A stretch of DNA of 64,000 nt from Pinus tabuliformis (Eukaryota > Streptophyta > Pinopsida > Pinales > Pinaceae), in NCBI GenBank assembly GCA_031772625.1, contig CM062812.1, forward strand, positions 729,838,300 through 729,902,299. Direction: 5' to 3'. Below are positions 34,558-43,940 of the stretch, piece by piece; position 1 is the stretch's first letter; every line of letters starts with the position of its first letter. The position numbers and the translations under genes were made by a program. A model generated the notes under the pieces. That model was not told the DNA's origin. It saw nothing but the letters and a program-made list of their open reading frames with translations, and did not search any database.

Positions 34558-35434
34558 TGTTAACATAAATACTTCGAGGGGGTGAATTAGTATTTTTAAT
34601 TTCAATTTAACCTTTAACTTCAAATTAAAAATTATCTACATCATTGTTATTTAAGCAACTTGCATGTGTATGTTATTTTAGTGAATGCAAACCACGAATA
34701 TTCAAATTACTAAATTTTCATAATTTCATTCAGATGTTTATCTTTAATAGTGCATTATTACATCATTACCCATTCAATATGGAGTAACAATGAGCTGAAA
34801 AAATAGATAAATCATAACCCATAAGAAACACATGATTTTATGTGGAAACCCAATGTGGGAGAAAATCACGGTGGTTATTGCCATTTTATCTTCTTCTTTT
34901 ATTATAAAGAAAATACTTCATTACATCATGGACTTCTATGGGTCTAGACTCTTGTTAGTACGAAGGCTCCTATCAGAAAGAGGCTACAACCTCCACTCAT
35001 TTTCTAGCACGCATTGGAAAGGAGCTACAACACCCTAATCATTCTTCTTGGAAGGGAACTCCTACCCCCTCATTGAAGGCTCCAACCCTCACCACCTCAT
35101 GGACCATGTTTCAAAATGTTTCATACTAGATCCACCCATTAAACAACATGCAAGACGCCTTTAATCAAATTTTCAAACTAGACCCATATCAATGATAAGC
35201 CGAAACCAATATACCAAACTGAAAACTAAATCAAAAAATTTGGATTCCTTAAGCATTGTAAACCAACTGAATCAATGAACATCAAGTTACTGAATATTGA
35301 ACCAAGCTAATCACTAAATTGAATATTAACCACTGCAACTAGATCAAATCAATACAATACCAAATAATACTCTCGCCCATCAACCAATCAACCATCCACT
35401 GTTTAATTGCACTATTGGATACTAGATAATATAT
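34558..35434 (-). repeat. copia-B 5' LTR, first segment
   Basis: It begins tgttaacata...gggggtgaattagtattttt and aligns with 16908-17447 and 21672-22290. It is cut at about 35434 by the old gypsy element, inside the phrase 'attggatactaga', which is intact at 22270-22285 in the other LTR. Confidence 0.75.
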
Positions 35435-36771
35435 TGATAAAATTTATTTTTACTGTGCTAATTTCAACTTCATAATTAAAAACAACCGCTTATCATTTTC
35501 TTCATGTGCATAGGTTTCCTTTATGGTGTTTATGAATGAACATGGAAAATTTTGTCAAGTTTTATGTCAAATTCATGAGCAAAATAACAAGTAAATCAAG
35601 TGCTAAACAACAGAAAAAAAAAAAAATATACATCAAACCATCAAAATGAACACTTAACAAATTGTTTTCATGAAGGAGTTCACCCCTCCTGGGCTACATC
35701 TCCTTGGTCCAGCTTAGATGGCTTGGGCATCTGTATTAGATCAAAATGGAAAAATTTTTGTTTACAATGCTCTACCTCTCTTGAAACCTACTTCAATGTG
35801 CTCAAAACATCAAAATCATTCAAGAATGCCTTTTCCTCATCCCAATTTGGTCAAAATTTGCAAAAGTTATGGAAAAAACAATTTCTCCTACGAATTCTCC
35901 ACTAAAATTGGAGGAACTCCAATTAACTCCACTAAATATGGAATTACTGCTAAATTTGGTCGACCAAAAAAAATGTCGCCATGTTAACTGTGTAATTAAT
36001 CAACGATAAGCAGAGACTGATTAAGGGTTAATTATGATTAGCTCATAATCTGCACAGTTAAGGTCACTGCTAGCTTGTGGTTTTTGCGATAATAGTCACA
36101 TGGTGGCATAAATACCAATGGTTATGGTTTAGCTCCGGCATCCAGTTCTACGATAATCGTCGCATGCGAGGGGGCTGGCTCACGTGGCTGGCTCCCTCCT
36201 CCCCCAAACCACCAAGTCCTAACATAAAAAATATAATATGTGACCATTGAATGTTAAGTAACAATGTTGTCGTAGGATGGTAAGGCATGGGCACTATCCA
36301 GGCGATGTCACAGGTTCGACTCCCTCGAACTATCGATAAATTTTTTACCATTGCGCATTGATATGTCGGAACTTTGGGGATGGATACATGGTGGCCTCCA
36401 GGCTTGCCACTTGTCCCCTCTTCATTGGTCCATCCTCTGACCAATAAAATGAATCCAACTCACTATACAATTAACCAACCACAACGCACCACTTTTTGAG
36501 ACCTTAGTGGACATTTACCAACCCGTTGACCTGCTCAGTCACCTACCACGACAGTAGTACGAAATACTAACTATGCAGTGACTATACCTTTTTTTTTCAA
36601 AAATTCCTTTGTTTGGCAAAGTAGAAAGAACGTGATATATTCCTCATACAAGCTTGAATTTGAGTGAAAAGAGTTGCATTGGGATCGTATCGCTGAGGTG
36701 GACGTATTCATTAAGGTTTTGAGCAATTCTAAGAACTTTCATTTTTGAGCTAAATAATGATCACTTGATCA
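35435..36771 (-). repeat. old gypsy 3' LTR
   Basis: It matches 47582-48913 over its length ('tgctaatttcaactt', 'aaggagttcacccct', 'cttgtcccctcttcattggt', 'tgaccattgaatgttaagt'). It ends cttgatca before a pyrimidine tract. The first 20 bp are diverged, so the start is approximate. Confidence 0.75.
36240..36345 (+). repeat. tRNA-like (SINE-head-like) segment in old gypsy LTR
   Basis: It contains ggttcgactcc at 36313-36323, a perfect fit to the RNA polymerase III B-box form GGTTCGANTCC. A weaker A-box-like stretch (taggatggtaagg) lies about 40 bp upstream, which is the normal tRNA spacing. The other LTR has the same segment (about 48395-48485) with the B box decayed to ggttcaactct. No tRNA cloverleaf can be closed by eye. 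Confidence 0.4.
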
Positions 36772-36780
36772 TTCCTCCCC
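36772..36780 (-). other. old gypsy polypurine tract
   Basis: ttcctcccc on the plus strand adjoins the 3' LTR end. The pol stop lies a short distance away at 36813. Confidence 0.6.
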
Positions 36781-36812
36781 ACTGGAAGCCTTTTGGACCC
36801 CAAAAGATATTG

Positions 36813-38020
36813 TCAATTGTACAACAGGTGAGGGTACAGCTCCCTCACCTTCTCAATTTGAAAACATTTGGCTTTAAAAGGATTTTGTACCTTTAGTCCC
36901 ACTCGAAGGTATTCAACATTCCCTCTCTTTGAAGTTTTGGTTCTTCTATCAAGTATGAGATCTTGTTAAAGTTCATCCAGATATTCAGGCGAGAAATCAT
37001 CTATTGATGGTAGCTGAACATGCTGTCCTTGATCATCAATCAAAGGAGGCTCAAATAATCTCAAATTCTCAACATTAACAACATAGTATATTTGTTTATA
37101 AGGAGGCAAATCTAGCTTAGATACATTGTTACCAATCTTTTCTAGAATTTTAAAAGGACCATAACAGATTTGCTTAAGCTTTTTACCTTCCCCTTGAAGT
37201 CTCTCTTTGCTAATATATAACGAAACTTCATCTCCAACTTGAAATTTATGATCGACATGGTGTTTTTCATGCCTTTCCTTGTAGCTTCTCTAACTCTTTT
37301 CAAGTTTTTCTTGCACTGTGTAATGTAACAATTGAATTTGCTCAATGTACTTCCTTGCCTTATCAAAGTCACTATGACCATCAAAGGCAACATATTTCTC
37401 AAATATGAAGTCCAATGGTAATCTTGGCGAGTGCCCAAAACATTCCTCAAATGGAAATGTGTTTGTGGAAGAATACTTTGCCCTATTGTATGCATGTTGT
37501 ATGTAATGCAACTGTTCATCACACAACTTGGGATGTTTGCTACAATATCCTCTAAGAAGATGAATGATTGGCCAGTTGACCACCTCGGTTTGTCCATCTA
37601 TTTTTGTATGAGAGGTTGTACTCTTCTTCAACTTAATGATCATCATGTCACACAAGTTTGACCAAAAATTCACAACAAATCAAGAATCTCGATCACTTAC
37701 AATGGAAGTAGGAAGACCAAAATGAACCCAAATATTTTGAAAGAAAAGATGAGTTGTTTTTTCGGCTGTAATTTTTCTTTTTACATGGGGTTAGAATACA
37801 CATCTCATTGAACCTATCTACAACTCCATACAAGTAATCATATCCTCCCCTTGACAACGGAAGACCTCCCACAAAATCCATTGAGATACTCTCCTATGGA
37901 CGTGAAGGTATCAGAAGTGGAGTGTACAATCCTAGTTTCCTATTGCTAGGCTTACTTGTTGTACACAAAGAACATCCTCTAATGAAACGAGATATTTTAT
38001 CAAACATATGTGGCCAATAA
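36813..38020 (-). pseudogene. old gypsy integrase and C-terminal tail
   Basis: Read leftward from chromovirus-1: the CX2C half of the zinc finger (GCSLC near 37970); a core domain with MDFVGGLPLSRGGYDYLYGVVDRF (first catalytic Asp, 37800-37881) and DGQTEVVN (Glu, near 37580); a GPF module near 37150 (YGPFKILEKIG); LPPYKQIY; and a tail ending in VRELYPHL, with a stop at 36813. Frameshifts lie near 37690 and 37300. The histidine half of the zinc finger is on the far side of chromovirus-1 near 43980. Confidence 0.75.
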
Positions 38021-38025
38021 TAATT

Positions 38026-38359
38026 TTTTGGGTCCCTATAATACTAGTGATTACCCCATTACTATTGTAATTTTACCCCTTATTAATATTGTTGTGCCCC
38101 TATTATCCCCATATTGTTATTACTGTGCCCCATAGAATCCCTCTATTGTTATTTTTGTGGCTTTATATTATTATTGTTAGGTCGGCTGGGTTATATTGTG
38201 ACTCCTTAGACTCCTATATATAGAAAGGAGGTTTTGTCATTTGTATCATCCAAGAATTGTTCATTTATGTAATGTAAAGGAGGTTGCCCCCTCGAAGAGG
38301 CTGAATTCTAAGGCGTTGATCTATCTTTTCTATCTTTTTCTTGAGCTGGTTTCATAACA
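38026..38359 (+). repeat. chromovirus-1 5' LTR (334 bp)
   Basis: It ends ttcataaca. Its first bases are TTTTG where the partner has TGTTG, so one terminal base has mutated. As the 5' LTR it carries the promoter (TATA at 38215) and would set the transcript start. Confidence 0.95.
38215..38222 (+). promoter_or_regulatory. TATA box in chromovirus-1 5' LTR
   Basis: tatatata within 'ctcctatatatagaaagg' lies about 145 bp before the LTR end. The motif is conserved at 43791 in the 3' LTR and in both LTRs of chromovirus-2 (for example 55841-55848). Confidence 0.7.
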
Positions 38360-38361
38360 TT

Positions 38362-38373
38362 TGGTATCAGAGC
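38362..38373 (+). other. chromovirus-1 primer-binding site
   Basis: tggtatcagagc, two bases after the 5' LTR, is the perfect plant initiator-Met tRNA-type primer site. Confidence 0.95.
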
Positions 38374-39037
38374 TTTGGATTCTAGGGTTTCGCTGCTCCA
38401 AACAGGTCATCGTGGCATTTTCGCTATAACGTTTTTTCTACGACGTTTCAGAAGCTAAAAAAAAAACCCATTTGAGAAGACATCGCGCTGAAGCTTGGGT
38501 CCAAATTTTAGAGCTTTTCGCACTATATTTGTGGAGATATGATCTGAGGAAGTTGGTCTTTTTGCAGACTCCTGAATTACATTCCAAACAGGTGACCTGG
38601 GGAAAATCGTCATAACTTTCTCTCTGAGCATCGGATTGAAATTTAGTAAGAAAGTATAGAAATAGAATGGACTGTAGTTTCTTTTATATATTTTGCAGAG
38701 TCAAAGGTCGAAACAGTGACTCGTGGCACATCGTACAAGTTTGCTCTACTGAACTAGTCTATAATCAGGTCACTGTGGGAGATTTCGCATAACTCTTCCT
38801 TGGAGAATCCAATTTGGATCAGACTGGTGGCATTGGAAAGAGGACAAAGAGGGCTACTGTAGATCACAATTTCAGAACTGGATGATTTGAATGTATGGAG
38901 ATACATCAGAGGCAATATCGAGCTCCTACAAAGTAAAAAAAGGTGTGTAGATTCTTTTAAATTTTTGCTTAAGATTGGTTTGAAATTTATTTTGAAGGAA
39001 TTCAAAGGGCATAGTAGAGAATTATTATCGGTAACTG
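38374..39037 (+). other. chromovirus-1 untranslated leader
   Basis: About 660 bp between the primer-binding site and the inferred gag ATG at 39038. No frame is conserved with the equivalent leader of chromovirus-2 (60540-61204), although the nucleotide sequence is shared. This suggests RNA-level functions such as packaging rather than coding. Confidence 0.55.
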
Positions 39038-39098
39038 ATGCCCCGAGGAAAGAAAATGCAAACACCTAGTAAGGAACCTGAAAGCTCTAGCATGACTC

Positions 39099-41921
39099 AT
39101 GAAGAAGAGGAAGAAATGCAACATGATATATCAAAATTACAAGACCAAGTGCAAATTGTCCCTTGCACAAAAAGGAACAGAGTCTAAGATGGATGGTTTA
39201 AAGAAAGATGTAGAAGCTAAGATGGATGGTTTAAAGAAAGGTTTAGAAGCTAAGATGGACTGTTTAAAGAAAGGTGTAGAAGCTAAGATGATTAACATAG
39301 AAGCTAAGATGGATGATTTGAAGACAAACATGGAAGATTTGAAGACAGATTTAACAAAGTTTCTACAAGAAATGCTTACTAATGGTGAAATGGTAGTAAA
39401 GGAAACTCATGATGAGAACAAAAGAAATGTTAATCATGATTCCATAGACTCTAATGTTGGATCGAAGACCCACCATATTCCAAAAATCGATATGAGGAAG
39501 TTTGATGGCAAGGATCCCGCAACATGGATATTACAGATGGAGCAATTTTTCGATCTCAATAATGTGCAAAACACACAAAAGGTACGTATTGCAACTTTAT
39601 ATTTGGAACCAAATCAGTTTGTATGGTATCAATGGCTTTGCTCTCGTAAACAATTTATCACTTGGGCAATTTTTACGGAAGAATTGATAGCACATTATGA
39701 GGATACAAAAAGCAACACTTTTTTTAGCCAATTGATAAGTCTCAAACAAAAGGGTTCAATAATGGAGCACATTGAGGAGTTCCAAAAATTGAACATAAGG
39801 GTAAAAAATATTCCAGAGGAGCATAGGATTGATGTGTTCATAGGGTCTTTAAAGGATAATATCCAACATGATGTTCGCCTTTGGGAACCTGATTCATTAG
39901 AGAAGGCATTCAGGTTAGCAAGAAAAATGGAAAGCAAAATTATGGCAACCAGGAAGCATACCACTCACAACTATAAAGACGGAAGTGTTGTTGCCCATAG
40001 TCTTCCACAACCTATAAGGTTGACACCACAACAATTGGAAGAAAAAAGAGCAAAAGGGCTTTGTTACAATTGTGATAGCAAATACACTAAAGGTCATAAG
40101 TGTGCTGAGAAGAAATTATTCTACATAGATTGTGAAGAGGAAGAAGAAAAGGAGCAAGAAAGGTCAAAAGAAGAGGATATACTCCAGGAACAAAGCCTAG
40201 ATGAAGAAAAAATAAATCCGACCATATCTTGTAATGCATTGGCGGGAATTACCACTCCTCAAACCATCAAGATAGAAGGACAAATCAAGAAGAAAAAGGT
40301 AATAGTGTTGATTGATTCAGGAAGCACCCACAATTTTATTCATTGTAAGGTAGCAAAAGAATTGAATTGCTTCCTATATCCAGCACCAGAGTGTCAAGTG
40401 ATGATTGCAAATGGAGGAACAATAAATTGCTCTGGAAAGTGCCATAATATCAAGCTATCCATGGGAGAATATGTATTGACTAGCCCAATGCTTTCCATTC
40501 CAATGGGAGGTGCTGATGTTGTACTAGGAGTCCAATGGCTACAATCCTTGGGTACAATAGCTTTTAATTTTCAAGAACTTTTCATCAAATTTTCTACGGA
40601 AGGAAAGGAAGTTGAATTAAGGGGTATTGCAGGGAAACCAGGAAAGATAATCAGCTCTAATGGTATGACAAAGCTTCTAAAAAAGGAGCAAAGAGGTGTA
40701 ATTGCACAATTATGTTCGCTAGATGTTTCCACATTGGAATCATCTATTTCTCCAGATCTCCAAAAAGTCTTGGACAATCATTCCAAGGTATTTGAGACTC
40801 CCAAAGGTCTCCCACCTATGCGTGATCATGATCATGCTATTCATCTGATTCCAGGAAGTGTTCCTCCAAACATCAGGCCGTACAGATATCCCTATGTCCA
40901 AAAGAGTGAAATTGAACGTATGGTTGCAGAAATGCTAGAGGCTGGTATAATTCAACCGAGTCAAAGTTCTTTCTCTGCTCCAGTAGTATTGGTGCACAAG
41001 AAGGATGGATCATGGCGCATGTGTCCGGATTATAGGGAGCTCAACAAGCTCACTATTAAAGATAAGTTTCCCATTCCTGTCATTGATGAATTACTGGATG
41101 AATTGCATGGATCAATTTACTTCACCAAGTTGGATCTTCGTTCAGGATATCATCAAATCAGAATGAAGATTGAAGACATTCCGAAAACAACATTTAGAAC
41201 TCATGAGGGTCATTATGAATTTTTGGTCATGCCTTTTGGCCTTACCAATGCACCTTCAACATTTCAAGGTTTGATGAATTCAATTTTCAAACCATTCCTT
41301 AGAAAATTTGTGTTAGTATTTTTTGATGATATACTAATCTACAGCAAGTCTTGGAAGGATCATGTTGAACATGTTGACAGGGTGCTACAACTATTGGAGG
41401 AGAAACAATTATATGCAAAAAGATCCAAATGTTTCTTTGGAGTCCAAGAGGTGGAATATTTGGGTCATATTGTATCTCATGAAGGAGTTAAGGTAGACCC
41501 TAGCAAAATTAAAGCCATTAAGGAATGGAAAATCCCCACATCCATAAAGCATCTGCGAGGATTTCTTGGGTTGACAGGGTATTATCGCAAGTTTGTTAAG
41601 AATTATGGGAGAATAGCAGCACCTCTAACAACATTATTGAAGAAAGATGCATTTTCATGGACTCCAGAAGCAACAAAGGCCTTTGAACATCTTAAAGAGG
41701 CAATGTGCCAAGCACCGGTCTTAGCTACACCGGACTTCACAAAAACCTTTATTGTGGAATGTGATGCTTCAGGAAATGGAATTGGTGTTGTTCTAATGCA
41801 AGATGAAAGACCCATTGCTTTTGAAAGTCGTCCAATCAAGGGAAAGTTTTTAACAAAGCTATTTATGAGAAGGAAATGTTGGCAATACTCCATGCACTTA
41901 AGAAATGGCGACCCTACCTAA
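39099..41921 (+). CDS. gag-pol: chromovirus-1 gag-protease-RT-RNase H polyprotein, N-terminal part
   Basis: The native start is probably the ATG at 39038; a net one-base insertion near 39150 puts the first 60 or so bases in another frame. The open frame holds a coiled coil with 11-residue repeats; capsid-like gag ([11 protein letters not shown], about residues 140-280); a zinc knuckle [14 protein letters not shown] (CX2CX7HXC, common in plant chromoviruses); protease with [10 protein letters not shown]; and RT with MCPDYRELN (usually MCVDYRALN), LPxGLTNAP-type text and catalytic FFDDIL. It ends in early RNase H (FIVECDASG), where a one-base deletion near 41852 sends the frame into unrelated residues before 41921. 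The protein would make the particle, process itself and copy the RNA. Domains to 41850 look undamaged. Confidence 0.9.
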   Translation: MKKRKKCNMIYQNYKTKCKLSLAQKGTESKMDGLKKDVEAKMDGLKKGLEAKMDCLKKGVEAKMINIEAKMDDLKTNMEDLKTDLTKFLQEMLTNGEMVVKETHDENKRNVNHDSIDSNVGSKTHHIPKIDMRKFDGKDPATWILQMEQFFDLNNVQNTQKVRIATLYLEPNQFVWYQWLCSRKQFITWAIFTEELIAHYEDTKSNTFFSQLISLKQKGSIMEHIEEFQKLNIRVKNIPEEHRIDVFIGSLKDNIQHDVRLWEPDSLEKAFRLARKMESKIMATRKHTTHNYKDGSVVAHSLPQPIRLTPQQLEEKRAKGLCYNCDSKYTKGHKCAEKKLFYIDCEEEEEKEQERSKEEDILQEQSLDEEKINPTISCNALAGITTPQTIKIEGQIKKKKVIVLIDSGSTHNFIHCKVAKELNCFLYPAPECQVMIANGGTINCSGKCHNIKLSMGEYVLTSPMLSIPMGGADVVLGVQWLQSLGTIAFNFQELFIKFSTEGKEVELRGIAGKPGKIISSNGMTKLLKKEQRGVIAQLCSLDVSTLESSISPDLQKVLDNHSKVFETPKGLPPMRDHDHAIHLIPGSVPPNIRPYRYPYVQKSEIERMVAEMLEAGIIQPSQSSFSAPVVLVHKKDGSWRMCPDYRELNKLTIKDKFPIPVIDELLDELHGSIYFTKLDLRSGYHQIRMKIEDIPKTTFRTHEGHYEFLVMPFGLTNAPSTFQGLMNSIFKPFLRKFVLVFFDDILIYSKSWKDHVEHVDRVLQLLEEKQLYAKRSKCFFGVQEVEYLGHIVSHEGVKVDPSKIKAIKEWKIPTSIKHLRGFLGLTGYYRKFVKNYGRIAAPLTTLLKKDAFSWTPEATKAFEHLKEAMCQAPVLATPDFTKTFIVECDASGNGIGVVLMQDERPIAFESRPIKGKFLTKLFMRRKCWQYSMHLRNGDPT
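39186..39305 (+). repeat. 33-bp tandem repeat in gag coiled coil
   Basis: Units start at 39186, 39219, 39252 and 39285 (the last shortened to 21 bp), each coding [15 protein letters not shown] 11-residue steps. The homologous part of chromovirus-2 has different, shorter steps (about 60330-60400), so this array changes between copies. Confidence 0.85.
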
Positions 41922-42151
41922 TGGGAAGACACTTCAAGGTAAAAACGGATCATGATAGCCTTAAATACTTTTTAGAACAAAGATTATCCTCTGAAGAGCA
42001 ACAAAAGTGGGTCACAAAGATGTTGGGTTATGACTTTGAAATCATCTACAAAAAAGGGAAGCAAAATGTGGTGGCAGATGCACTCTCAAGAAAGGATGAG
42101 GATGTGGAAGCATTGTTTGTGCCATTTCTATTATCCAACCAGATTGGATAA
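41876..42151 (+). pseudogene. chromovirus-1 RNase H C-terminal fragment
   Basis: It continues RNase H after the one-base deletion near 41852: [29 protein letters not shown] and the standard end VVADALSRK. A second one-base deletion near 42117 (tttgtgcc where chromovirus-2 reads ttgtgcgcc) closes this frame. Reading resumes one base over and continues into the integrase at 42187. Confidence 0.85.
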
Positions 42152-42186
42152 ACGAAGCAAGGGAGGAATGGAAGAATGACGAAGAA

Positions 42187-43572
42187 GTGTGGGCACTTAT
42201 TCGAAAGTTACAACAAGATTCCAGTACGTCTGATACATTTAGCTGGCAAAATGATTCGTTATGGTACAAAGATCGCTTATACCTCTGTAAGAATTCCCAG
42301 CTAAAACAAAAGATTCTTATGGAATTGCACACTTCTCCCTTAGGAGGGCACTCAGGATTTTTAAAAACTTACCACAGGGTTAAGAAGGAATTTTTTTGGG
42401 ATGGCCTTAAATCAGATATTCAAAAGTTTGTGGCGGAATGTTTGGTTTGCCAACAAAATAAAGTTGAAACAATTAAGACACCGGGTCTATTACAACCTTT
42501 ATCCATTCCAAGCCAACGTTGGGAGGAGGTTTCAATGGATTTTATCACAGGTTTACCCAAGTCTGAGGGAAAGAGTGTCATCATGGTGGTAGTTGACAGA
42601 CTTACCAAGTATGCACACTTTTGTGCATTATCACATCCATTTAAAGCCAGTACAGTTTCTACTGCATTTATGGAAACAATTCAAAAGCTACATGGAAACC
42701 CAAAGATTATTGTAAGTGACAGAGATCCCATTTTCACTGGAAATTTTTGGACAGAATTATTTTCTTGTCTTGGTACTCAGTTAGCTCATAGCTCATCTTA
42801 TCATCCTCAATCTGATGGGCAAACTGAGATAGTAAACAAATGTTTGGAAGGATATCTTCGTTGCTTTGTATCTGATAAACAGACACAATGGGTCAAATGG
42901 TTGCCTCTGGCTGAATGGTGGTATAACACTTCCTTCCATACAGCAACAAAAATGACCCCATTTATGGCACTTTATGGGTATCAACCACCATCCATCACAT
43001 CATATTTAAGAGAAAATTCTAAGGTTCAGGCAGTGGAACATCACATCGAACATCAACAACAAGTCCTCCAACTCTTAAAGGATAACCTCGTGTTGGCACA
43101 GAATAGAATGAAACAACAGGCAGATCAACATCGCAGTGAAAGAAGTTTTGATGTAGGTGATTGGGTATTCCTACGGCTACAACCATATAAGCAAATGTCC
43201 CTCAAGCAAGCTAAGAAGGATAATAAATTATCACCAAAGTATTATGGTCCGTACAAGGTGTTGCAAAAGATTGGTACTATGGCATACAAATTGGAGCTTC
43301 CTGCAGCTTCTCGATTGCACCCAGTTTTCCATGTTTCATGTTTAAAGAAGGTTATAGGTGACAAGCTCCCAGTTCAAACAATATTGCCAGAACTTGACGA
43401 GGAAGGAAAAATTATATTGGAACCGGAAGCAGTCACAGAAACAAGAACTCGACAGCTACGAAATCGATCAATTTCAGAGTATCTTATCAAGTGGAAGAAC
43501 TTATCCGCTGAAGATTCCACATGGGAGGATGAGAATTTTATACAGAAGTATCCAGAACTACTCAAGCGTTGA
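42187..43572 (+). CDS. chromovirus-1 integrase with C-terminal chromodomain
   Basis: 461 codons, fully open. Order: linker; HHCC zinc finger (LHTSPLGGHSGF ... CLVCQQ); DDE core with MDFITGLP, SDRDPIF and DGQTEIVNK; a GPY module (YYGPYKVLQKIG); and a chromodomain-like end (SEYLIKWKNLSAEDSTWEDENF). Integrase inserts the cDNA and makes the 5-bp duplication; the chromodomain typically guides insertion to particular chromatin. The upstream boundary is set by the deletion near 42117, so the first residue is not a native start. The stop TGA at 43570-43572 lies 15 bases before the polypurine tract. Confidence 0.92.
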   Translation: MWALIRKLQQDSSTSDTFSWQNDSLWYKDRLYLCKNSQLKQKILMELHTSPLGGHSGFLKTYHRVKKEFFWDGLKSDIQKFVAECLVCQQNKVETIKTPGLLQPLSIPSQRWEEVSMDFITGLPKSEGKSVIMVVVDRLTKYAHFCALSHPFKASTVSTAFMETIQKLHGNPKIIVSDRDPIFTGNFWTELFSCLGTQLAHSSSYHPQSDGQTEIVNKCLEGYLRCFVSDKQTQWVKWLPLAEWWYNTSFHTATKMTPFMALYGYQPPSITSYLRENSKVQAVEHHIEHQQQVLQLLKDNLVLAQNRMKQQADQHRSERSFDVGDWVFLRLQPYKQMSLKQAKKDNKLSPKYYGPYKVLQKIGTMAYKLELPAASRLHPVFHVSCLKKVIGDKLPVQTILPELDEEGKIILEPEAVTETRTRQLRNRSISEYLIKWKNLSAEDSTWEDENFIQKYPELLKR

Positions 43573-43587
43573 GGACAACACTTTTTT

Positions 43588-43599
43588 GAAGGAGAGGGG
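43588..43599 (+). other. chromovirus-1 polypurine tract
   Basis: gaaggagagggg lies two bases before the 3' LTR. Confidence 0.9.
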
Positions 43600-43601
43600 C
43601 A

Positions 43602-43935
43602 TGTTGGGTCCCTATAATACTAGTGATTACCCCATTACTATTGTAGTTGTACCCCTTATTAATATTGTTGTGCCCCTATTATCCCCATATTGTTATTACT
43701 GTGCCCCATAGAATCCCTCTATTGTTATTTTTGTGGCTTTATATTATTATTGTTAGGTCGGCTGGGTTATATTGTGACTCCTTAGACTCCTATATATAGA
43801 AAGGAGGTTTTGTCATTTGTATCATCCAAGAATTGTTCATTTATGTAATGTAAAGGAGGTTGCCCCCTCGAAGAGGTTGAATTTTAAGGTGTTGATCTAT
43901 CTTTTCTATCTTTTTCTTGAGCTGGTTTCATAACA
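43602..43935 (+). repeat. chromovirus-1 3' LTR (334 bp)
   Basis: It begins tgttgggtcc and ends ttcataaca, followed by the taatt duplication. It differs from the 5' LTR at six positions by eye, about 1.8 percent. Confidence 0.95.
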
Positions 43936-43940
43936 TAATT

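Larger units (their letters stand above)
38026..43935 (+). mobile_element. chromovirus-1 (Ty3/gypsy), nearly intact, 5,910 bp
   Basis: It has two 334-bp LTRs differing at six sites by eye, a perfect 5-bp duplication taatt (38021-38025 and 43936-43940), a perfect primer-binding site, a polypurine tract and a single gag-pol frame with only three single-base indels and no nonsense codon. The integrase ends in a chromodomain, which places it in the chromovirus branch of Ty3/gypsy. It sits in the integrase zinc-finger codons of the old gypsy element. The family has an inverted second copy at 55705-61551. Confidence 0.95.

Noticed and set aside
41603-41893. Antisense frames within the chromovirus gag-pol, with counterparts at 57784-58038
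   Set aside because: They recur in both copies only because the sense coding sequence is shared; they have no independent features.
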